DNA of 64,000 nucleotides. It comes from Caballeronia sp. dw_276 (GTDB lineage: Bacteria; Pseudomonadota; Gammaproteobacteria; Burkholderiales; Burkholderiaceae). The notes beneath the pieces were generated by a model. It searched no databases. It was not told the origin of the DNA and saw only the letters and a program-made list of their open reading frames with translations. Positions 34,556-41,551 of this stretch are shown one piece after another (position 1 is the stretch's first letter; each line of letters begins with the position of its first letter). A program made the position numbers and the translations under genes. The stretch lies in contig NZ_JAAVUV010000005.1 in the NCBI RefSeq assembly GCF_018449635.1, positions 124,001 to 188,000 of the forward strand. The letters are read 5' to 3'.

Positions 34556-35361
34556 GCGGCTACCAGGCGCTGAGTCTTTTCGATATCGGGATCGCGGCGG
34601 CGCTGATCGTGGTGAACGGCGTGTTGTCGGTGATGCTCAAGCTCGATCTCGAACGCAAGCTGGCGTGGGCGGCGGTGCGAACCATCGTGCAACTGCTGGC
34701 GATCGGCTATGTGCTCGGCTGGGTGTTCCAGTTTGCGCGATGGTACGTCGTGCTGCCGCTGATGGCCTTGATGACGCTGATCGCGGGGCTGTCGGCATCG
34801 AATCGTGGACGGCGCACGTATTCCGGGCAGCGCGCGGACAGCATCGTGTCGATCTGGGTGAGTTCGTGGCTCGTGGCCGCGGTGGGATTGTTCGTCGTGA
34901 TCCGGATTCATCCGTGGTACGAGCCGCAATACGCCATTCCGATTCTCGGGATGATTCTCGGCAATACGCTGACGGGCGTATCACTTGGTATCGAACGGAT
35001 GACGGAAGAACTCACGGCCGGACGCGGCGCGGTGGAGATGTCGCTTGCGCTGGGCGCCACGCGCTGGGAAGCGGCGCAAGGTCCGGCGCGGCAAGCGGTG
35101 CGCGCGGGCATGATCCCGACGTTGAACCAGATGACCGTGGTCGGGCTCGTGAGTCTGCCGGGGATGATGACGGGACAGGTCCTGGCCGGACAATCGCCGT
35201 TGCAGGCGGTCCGGTACCAGATCGTGATCATGTTTTTTATCGCGGCGTCTTCCGCGCTGGGGACCGTAGGCGCGGTGTTGATGACTTATCGACGACTGTT
35301 TTCGGCAGAGCACCGGTTCATGGCATCGAAACTGGTCGAAAGGAACACCAGACGCAGCTAA
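34552..35361 (+). CDS. fetB: FetB-like ABC transporter permease
   Basis: A 269-residue UPF0014/FetB-family membrane protein with about seven helices. GNTLTGVSLGIERM, LALGATRWEAA and LPGMMTGQVLAGQSPLQAVRYQIVIMF (split here as LPGMMTGQVLAGQ and SPLQAVRYQI) are family features. It should form the channel for the FetA ATPase, with iron as the presumed export substrate. The start overlaps fetA by ATGA. Its stop codon overlaps the stop of the hybrid kinase on the other strand (35358-35361). Confidence 0.85.
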   Translation: MSGYQALSLFDIGIAAALIVVNGVLSVMLKLDLERKLAWAAVRTIVQLLAIGYVLGWVFQFARWYVVLPLMALMTLIAGLSASNRGRRTYSGQRADSIVSIWVSSWLVAAVGLFVVIRIHPWYEPQYAIPILGMILGNTLTGVSLGIERMTEELTAGRGAVEMSLALGATRWEAAQGPARQAVRAGMIPTLNQMTVVGLVSLPGMMTGQVLAGQSPLQAVRYQIVIMFFIAASSALGTVGAVLMTYRRLFSAEHRFMASKLVERNTRRS

Positions 35362-37295
35362 GCGCCGGGCCGTCCCGCGAAGGTATGAATCAGCGCCTCG
35401 AGCCGCGCGAAATTCACCGGCTTGGTCAGGTGATCGAGAAAACCGGCTTCGCGGCACCGGCGGATATCTTCATCCATGCCGTAACCCGTGATCGCAACCG
35501 ATGGCTTGCCCGGCTGCAACTCGGTCCAGGCGCGCGCCACGTCGAGCCCGCTGCCGTCGGGCAAACCGATATCGCTGACAAGCAGATCAAATACGTCGGA
35601 TCTGGCGAACGACAACGCTTCGGCCACGGTCGTCGCGACGGCGACCTGATGCCCGAGCACTTCCAGAACCTGCGCCATGGCTGACGACGTGTATTCGTTG
35701 TCCTCGACCAGCAGCACCTTCAGCGAGCGCACGATTTCATCGGGATGCTGAGCGGCGCTCGGCGACGCCTCGTCTTCGGCGCCCGCCTTGACGAGCGGCA
35801 ACGTCAGAGTGAAGCGTGCGCCCTTGTCGCGTCCGTCGCTTTGGGCTGTGAGCGTGCCGCCGTGCTTCAACGCCAGCGTGCTGGCAATGGCCAGTCCCAG
35901 TCCCAGGCCGCCGAACGCGCGCGTGATGGAATCGTCGGCTTGTTCGAAGGCGGAGAAAATACGCGGCAACGCCTCGGCGCTGATGCCGATGCCGCTGTCC
36001 GTCACCGAAATCGCAATGGTCGATGTATCCGGATTCCACATCCGCACCGCGATACGTCCGCCCGCCGGCGTGAACTTCACCGCGTTCTTCATCAGGTTCC
36101 AGACGATCTGCTGCAAACGGGCGGCATCGCCGAAAACCAGCGTCGAGCTTGCGCCCAAGGTTGTTTCCAGCGTCAGGCCCTTGCCGCGCAGATCCGACTC
36201 GGACATATCGAGCGCGCTCGACATCAGCGTCTCCAGCACCACGTTCGCGAAATTAAGCGAAAGCTTGCCGCGCGCGATGCTGGTCAGATCAAGCAGGTCG
36301 TCGATCAAACGCGCTTCCAGTTCCACATTGCGCCGGATCAGTTCGAGCGTGGGCTGCGCTTCAGGAGGCAGCGCATGCCGCATTTCGAGCAGCCGGACGG
36401 CCGCCACGATGGGCGTCAGCGGCGTGCGCAATTCATGCGACAACACGGCCAGGAAGTGATCCTTCGCGCGGTTGGCCGTCTCGGCCTGCTCCTTTGCGAC
36501 GCGCAAGGCGTCGGCAGCCATGTGTTCTTCGGTGACATCGCGGATGATCGTCGAATAGCCGATCAGGTCGCCGGTATCCGTGCGAATCGCGGTGGTCACA
36601 CCCGACGCGAAGAACGAGCGTCCGTCCTTGCGCCATAACCATCGGTCGGCGCTGCCGCTGCCTTCGGCACGCGCGGTCGCCAGTTCCTTGGCGAAAACAT
36701 CGGCGTCGCGATCTTCCTGGCCGTAAAACACTTCGGCCGAGCGCCCGACCACGTCATGCGCCGCAAAGCCCAGAATACGTTCCGATGCCGCGTTCCACGT
36801 CCGGATCCGGCCTTCCTGGTCGAGCGTGATGACGGCGTAATCCTTCAATGCATCGACGAGCAGCCGGAAGTGCGTCTCCGTCTCCCGCAACGCACGTTCG
36901 ACGGCTATACGCTGCTGTCGCTCGGTGCTTTCCGTCAGCGCGCGGCGAACCACTGCGGGCAGGCGCTGCAGGCGCTGCTTGAGCACGTAGTCGGTGGCGC
37001 CGCGCTTGAGCATGTCCACCGCGTGTTCCTCGCCGAGCACACCCGAGACGAAGATGAACGGCGTATGCGGCGCGCGTTCACGCGCGATTGCGAGCGCTTC
37101 GACGCCGGAGAAAACCGGCATGACGAAGTCGGCAAGGATCACATCGAAAGTGGTAGTCGCAAGCGCGGCGATGAAGTCCTGTTCGGTATAGACAATCTGC
37201 ACGTCGACCTTGTAGTCGGCGCGCTCCAACTGGCTCAGGGTCAGCTCCGCGTCGAGCGCGTTGTCTTCTACGAGAAGCAGGTGCAAAGGCTGCAT
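35358..37295 (-). CDS. Hybrid histidine kinase: REC-PAS-HisKA-HATPase-REC
   Basis: A 645-residue soluble kinase without membrane helices. The order is a receiver domain (1-120, D56), PAS (140-255), HisKA with H287 in FLAVLSHELRTPL, HATPase (N-box NLMKNAVKFTP; SVTDSGIGIS; GGLGLGLAIAS) and a second receiver (about 525-640, LVSDIGLPDGSG). The N-terminal receiver suggests it takes signal from another kinase, perhaps the bacteriophytochrome two genes upstream. It is the last of four genes running the same way and starts 89 bases after the single-domain regulator. The output is not evident: no DNA-binding or enzymatic domain is present. Confidence 0.87.
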   Translation of the reverse strand: MQPLHLLLVEDNALDAELTLSQLERADYKVDVQIVYTEQDFIAALATTTFDVILADFVMPVFSGVEALAIARERAPHTPFIFVSGVLGEEHAVDMLKRGATDYVLKQRLQRLPAVVRRALTESTERQQRIAVERALRETETHFRLLVDALKDYAVITLDQEGRIRTWNAASERILGFAAHDVVGRSAEVFYGQEDRDADVFAKELATARAEGSGSADRWLWRKDGRSFFASGVTTAIRTDTGDLIGYSTIIRDVTEEHMAADALRVAKEQAETANRAKDHFLAVLSHELRTPLTPIVAAVRLLEMRHALPPEAQPTLELIRRNVELEARLIDDLLDLTSIARGKLSLNFANVVLETLMSSALDMSESDLRGKGLTLETTLGASSTLVFGDAARLQQIVWNLMKNAVKFTPAGGRIAVRMWNPDTSTIAISVTDSGIGISAEALPRIFSAFEQADDSITRAFGGLGLGLAIASTLALKHGGTLTAQSDGRDKGARFTLTLPLVKAGAEDEASPSAAQHPDEIVRSLKVLLVEDNEYTSSAMAQVLEVLGHQVAVATTVAEALSFARSDVFDLLVSDIGLPDGSGLDVARAWTELQPGKPSVAITGYGMDEDIRRCREAGFLDHLTKPVNFARLEALIHTFAGRPGA

Positions 37296-37384
37296 GGTCT
37301 GGGCTCAGGCAAACCGGCGCGCGCAGCAAGGCGCCAGGCGGACTATGTTGTTGATGTGTTTCAACGGGCGCTTTTGCGAAAGTT

Positions 37385-37849
37385 TCATTCTGAAACCGGT
37401 TGACGGCGTACCCGCATGGAGCCAGGCGGCGGTTCGTTCAGCACGGCCCAGAACACGCCCAGATCGGCGATGGCTTCCACGAACTCGTTGAACTCGACCG
37501 GCTTCACCACGTAGGCGTTCACGCCGAGCGCGTAACTGCGCACGAGGTCCTGTTCCTCGCGCGACGACGTCAGCATGACCACGGGAATCGCCTTCAGCGT
37601 TTCGCTCGTGCGAATGGTTTCGAGCACTTCGAGTCCATCGATTTTCGGCAGCTTCAGGTCGAGCAGGATGACCGCTGGATTTCCAGGGTTGCGCGTGCTC
37701 CATTCACCCTCGCAACGCAGGTAATCGATCGCTTCCTGGCCGTCGCGCGCCACGATCACCTCGTTGGCGAGCTGGCTTCTATCGAGCGCGACGAGCGTCA
37801 GTTCGAGATCGCTGGGATCGTCTTCCACAAGCAAAATGGGTTTCAGCAT
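37385..37849 (-). CDS. Single-domain response regulator, Rcp1-like
   Basis: A 154-residue receiver domain and nothing else. ILLVEDDPSDLELTLVAL opens it; D64 in ILLDLKLPKIDG is the phospho-acceptor and VKP near 119 holds the conserved Lys. Regulators of this type (Rcp1) are the usual partners of cyanobacterial and proteobacterial phytochromes. It lies 46 bases after bphP on the same strand, so it should be phosphorylated by BphP. It has no output domain and may pass the phosphate on or act by protein binding. Confidence 0.88.
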   Translation of the reverse strand: MLKPILLVEDDPSDLELTLVALDRSQLANEVIVARDGQEAIDYLRCEGEWSTRNPGNPAVILLDLKLPKIDGLEVLETIRTSETLKAIPVVMLTSSREEQDLVRSYALGVNAYVVKPVEFNEFVEAIADLGVFWAVLNEPPPGSMRVRRQPVSE

Positions 37850-37895
37850 GGTCTGGTATTTGACTGGTTTTGAGCTTGCGCCTTAGTAGGCACAT

Positions 37896-40325
37896 TCAAC
37901 TGGACGATGGCGCCGCGCGAGGCTTACGAAACTTGCTGTCCACGTTCGCCGAATCCGTCCTGAACACCTTGGGCAGCGAGAAATGGAACGCGGCGCCTTC
38001 ACCTTCGCGCCCTTCGGCCCATGTCCGGCCGTCGTGCCGCTCGATGATCCGGCGCACATTGGCAAGCCCGATGCCGGTGCCATCGAACTCTTCCGCGCGA
38101 TGCAAGCGCTGGAACACCCCGAACAGCTTGTTCACGTACTTCATGTTGAAACCGACACCATTATCCCGCACGCTGACGATGTATTCATCGGCCGTTGAAT
38201 TGACCGACAGCTCGATTTTCGCCGATTCCCGCGTACGCGTGTATTTCACTGCGTTCGAGAACAGATTGCGCAGCGCAATTTGCAGGAACGCGGGGTCGCC
38301 AGTGACATGCGGCAAGTCCGGAATGATCCATTCGACTTTCCGGTTCGCGGTTTCCGGGCTGAATTCCTGCATCACCGACTGCACAAGCTGGTTGAGGTCG
38401 ACCTGTACCGGGCGCAATGCAGCGCGGCCCATCTGCGAGAACGTCAGCAAATCGTCGACGAGCACGCCCGCAAGCCGCGCCGATTCCAGCATGTTGGTGA
38501 GAAAGCGTTTGCTGCGCTCCGAAAGCATGTCGCCGTCGGTCTCGCGCAGCAGGTCGCCATATCCGGCAATGTGACGCAACGGCGCGCGCAGATCGTGCGA
38601 CACCGAATACGAAAACGCTTCGAGTTCCTTGTTCGCGCGGCGCAATTCGCTCGCGAGCTCCGCCAGCTCTTCAGCGCGGCGCAGCACGATGTTGAGCATC
38701 GATGCACGGAATTCAGCCGCTATTTCGAGTTCCACGGGCCGCCAGCGCAGCGACCGGTTGCGCACGATTTCGAGCCACGGAGCAAAGTCCTTGCGCGGCG
38801 CGACGCTGCCATCCTGACTCGATACCCGTTTGACCGGCTCCCCGGCCCACTTGATCGTGCGCGCGGTTTCCGGGCGGAACCAGATCACGTAATTGCGGAA
38901 AATCTGCGAGATGGGCACGGCGAGAATGCCGCTCGCGGTGTTGATGTGACGGGACGCGCGCGGCCATTCCTCGGCCAACGCGTCGGTTGCATAGACCCCC
39001 TTCGTGCTCGATTCGAGCCATTGGGCAAGTGCGAGCACAGTCTCGGCATCAGGCGTGGAGCCTACGAGCGACACCTTGCCGTCCGCAACGATCGCCGCGC
39101 CCCGCGAGCCGGCAAAACACAGCAGGTCATCGGGCGCCGATTCGAGCGCCTCGCGATAATCATCGTGTTCCGAAAGTCTTGCGATCAATCGCGACATCGT
39201 GCTGCGCAAGCTCAGCATGTAGTCGGCCTCGGCCCGTTCTTCCTTCGCCTCGATCTGCAGCGACAGGAGTTGCCCGAGATGCTCGATCGCCATGCGCACT
39301 TCGAAGGGTACGAGTTGCGCGTCGTGATCGTGGCAGGAAATCAGGCCCCAGAGCTTGCCGCGCACGACGAGCGACACCGACATGGACGCAAACGTGCCCA
39401 TGTTGCGCATGTATTCGAGGTGTATCGGGGAGAAGCTGCGCAGCGACGCATAAGTCAGGTCCGGGGGGCGGCCGGTGACGGGACTGAGCGGCGGAATGAT
39501 CCGCGCGGGCTTCGCATCGACGTCCGCAACCAGGCGCACCCGCTGCTTTACGTATAGCGCGCGTGCCTGGCGGGGGATATCGGAAGCGGGGAACGTCTGG
39601 TTCAGAAACGATACGTAGCTGTCGTCCTTGTGCTCGGCGAGCACGTGACTGCGGCCTTCTTCGTCGAAATTGTAGAGAAGCACGCGGCCGAATCCGGTCA
39701 TGCGGCGGACTTCGAGCACGGCGAGTTCTGCCAGCTCGCTCACTGTCTCCACGTCCTGCAGGCTGCGCGTGAAGGTACGCACGAGCGGATACATCGATGC
39801 AAATACATCCGCGCTCGAATGCCGCGCGATTTCCAGCTCGACGATCAGATTGCCGTCATGCCGGTGGATGGTGACATCGAACTCGGGTCCATCGACGGAT
39901 GCAATCGGGCGTTCCTGCGTCGTCCCTGAACGGTACAGCACGTTCTCAGCCACGCCGATATATAGCGGCGCCGCGTCAAGCTCCGTGCTCGCCACGGCGT
40001 GCGCGATCTGCGCTGCTGCAGCCGCGCCGAGAAGGACGTCGACCGGTTGGCCCAGCAATTGTTCAACAGGGCCCGCGAGCGCCGCAAGGTTTTCACTCGC
40101 CTGGAGAATGGTCAGCGTGTCGGACAGGCACAGCAGATAGCCGTGAGGCTGGATGCCCCCGGGGATATGAATGGGCTCGGCGTCGCATTGCGCGTTGGCG
40201 GCGCCCGCTGCGAGTGTGACCTGGCGAGCCTTCATGTCGGGCAACGATGAAGAGTACGAGATGTCGCTGTCCGTGACGCGCGCTGTCGCGCTCGTGTTTG
40301 GCGTTGGCTCGGACCCGCTGCTCAT
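37896..40325 (-). CDS. bphP: Bacteriophytochrome histidine kinase
   Basis: An 809-residue red/far-red photoreceptor kinase. The PAS domain carries the biliverdin-attaching Cys at residue 47 (CDAEPIHIPGGIQPHG). The GAF domain has DIP at 249-251 and RSFSPIHLEYMRNMG; PHY follows. HisKA has SYSVSHDLRAPLRHIAGYGD, and the HATPase has NLFSNAVKYT, DNGVGFN and GTGIGLA. The PHY tongue motif, normally PRxSF, reads PRKDF at 510-514, so the serine is replaced by Asp. The start is set by the ATGA overlap with bphO (40322-40325). Chromophore supply and kinase thus come from one transcript. Confidence 0.93.
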   Translation of the reverse strand: MSSGSEPTPNTSATARVTDSDISYSSSLPDMKARQVTLAAGAANAQCDAEPIHIPGGIQPHGYLLCLSDTLTILQASENLAALAGPVEQLLGQPVDVLLGAAAAAQIAHAVASTELDAAPLYIGVAENVLYRSGTTQERPIASVDGPEFDVTIHRHDGNLIVELEIARHSSADVFASMYPLVRTFTRSLQDVETVSELAELAVLEVRRMTGFGRVLLYNFDEEGRSHVLAEHKDDSYVSFLNQTFPASDIPRQARALYVKQRVRLVADVDAKPARIIPPLSPVTGRPPDLTYASLRSFSPIHLEYMRNMGTFASMSVSLVVRGKLWGLISCHDHDAQLVPFEVRMAIEHLGQLLSLQIEAKEERAEADYMLSLRSTMSRLIARLSEHDDYREALESAPDDLLCFAGSRGAAIVADGKVSLVGSTPDAETVLALAQWLESSTKGVYATDALAEEWPRASRHINTASGILAVPISQIFRNYVIWFRPETARTIKWAGEPVKRVSSQDGSVAPRKDFAPWLEIVRNRSLRWRPVELEIAAEFRASMLNIVLRRAEELAELASELRRANKELEAFSYSVSHDLRAPLRHIAGYGDLLRETDGDMLSERSKRFLTNMLESARLAGVLVDDLLTFSQMGRAALRPVQVDLNQLVQSVMQEFSPETANRKVEWIIPDLPHVTGDPAFLQIALRNLFSNAVKYTRTRESAKIELSVNSTADEYIVSVRDNGVGFNMKYVNKLFGVFQRLHRAEEFDGTGIGLANVRRIIERHDGRTWAEGREGEGAAFHFSLPKVFRTDSANVDSKFRKPRAAPSSS

Positions 40326-40921
40326 GCCGTTGCCCCGGAATCCGCGCGAACCGCACCCAGCCAGTCGTGCAGGCCGTCAAATGTGGCAACTGCTGCTTCG
40401 ACCGCAACGTCGTATTGGTCGCGTGGCACTTCGACACTTGCCGTCTCGCGAAATGCATTCCACATGCTGCCGGTGCGCGGACCGTAACCATCGAAATACG
40501 CATTGCCCAAGCCCGTCTCGAGATCGAACAATCTTGCAACATGCGGCGCGATGAAACGTCCGCCGAGCGTCGAGCCTTCCATGACATACATGGAGCCGAA
40601 CACACGCCCAATGGTGTTCATCGAAGGCAAATGGTTTGCTCTAGGCGCTGCCTGGGCACGCGTTGCGTCACCGGTGAGAAACGTCAAGTCGGCTTCGAGG
40701 AGCGCCGCCTTCCGGCGTGCTTCGAAAAACGAGCGCAGATGCGCCGGCACGGAATGCGCCGCCGCCTCTTCCCACGGCGCGACGTAACCGTAAAAGCCAT
40801 CGAGCAACGCGACGTATTCTTCGCGCGGCCACTCGGCGCGCATCAGGTCCAGCTCATTTTCAAGCCGCGTATGACTTTCGGCAGTTGCGGTTTTCAGAAG
40901 GGACAGGAGATCGTATTGCAT
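40322..40921 (-). CDS. bphO: Biliverdin-producing heme oxygenase BphO
   Basis: A 199-residue heme oxygenase that opens heme to biliverdin, the chromophore of BphP. The proximal His is H17 (TAESHTRLE) and the distal helix has GSMYVMEGSTLGGRFIAPHV. It needs reducing electrons from an unlinked partner. The frame opens at 41014, but the ATG at 40921 gives the standard length and N-terminus. It is the first gene of the photoreceptor operon and overlaps bphP by ATGA. Confidence 0.92.
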   Translation of the reverse strand: MQYDLLSLLKTATAESHTRLENELDLMRAEWPREEYVALLDGFYGYVAPWEEAAAHSVPAHLRSFFEARRKAALLEADLTFLTGDATRAQAAPRANHLPSMNTIGRVFGSMYVMEGSTLGGRFIAPHVARLFDLETGLGNAYFDGYGPRTGSMWNAFRETASVEVPRDQYDVAVEAAVATFDGLHDWLGAVRADSGATA

Positions 40922-41240
40922 GGTCCGTTCATGGTTTTCACACGGGTTTGCGGCGCATTGGCCTACGCCGCGTTGCGACGATGCACGAGAGACACGCTGC
41001 CTGGCAGCGGACACCTCGGCGCAAATGCAGAATCGGTTTGCGTCTGCGAAAAAATCGGCAAGGATTACCTCTGCCAGAGTTTCGCAACCGCAAAAAAGGT
41101 AGGAATAACTGTAGCGAACTTCCGCGAGCGCCTTTACCAGCTTGGCTCACGGGCCGTCGCGCCAATTTTCGATACCGCGCGCCCATTCTACGCAAGAGGC
41201 GCTTTATTGACCACGGGCAGCATTTGCAATGTGTCGCCGG
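40922..41240. other. Gene-free stretch upstream of bphO
   Basis: These 319 bases should contain the bphO-bphP promoter. I see no convincing gene, no strong -35/-10 pair and no terminator hairpin. Confidence 0.5.
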
Positions 41241-41531
41241 TCAGGGTTTGCGCACGCTGTTCGTGTTCGCGTGCTCATCGGTCTGGGTGCGCTCCTGGTA
41301 GTCCGCGCCGCCACGGCGATCCGTATCTTCCAGGCCGCGCTCCAGGTCTTCGTGCGCCTGTTCGCCGACCTTGCGCGGCTCGCCGTCGTCCTGCAAGGCG
41401 GGACTTTCATCGGTTTCATGCGGCAGGGGCGCCGTCGTATCGGCGTCGTGCCTGCTTTCGAGTTCGCGGCCTTCGTCCGTTGGACCGGTGCGCGTGGCTT
41501 CGTCGTGGGATGGCTTGCTTTGCTGCGTCAT
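41241..41531 (-). CDS. Small acidic hydrophilic protein downstream of ligD
   Basis: A 96-residue, highly charged protein rich in Asp, Glu, Thr and Arg, with no hydrophobic segment. It is probably intrinsically disordered. AGAGG lies 5 bases before the ATG at 41531, which is good support for translation. It follows ligD by 20 bases on the same strand, so it is likely the third gene of the ku-ligD unit. I do not recognise a family; a link to DNA repair is only suggested by position. Confidence 0.6.
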   Translation of the reverse strand: MTQQSKPSHDEATRTGPTDEGRELESRHDADTTAPLPHETDESPALQDDGEPRKVGEQAHEDLERGLEDTDRRGGADYQERTQTDEHANTNSVRKP

Positions 41532-41551
41532 AACAACCTCTGTGCGGTGAC

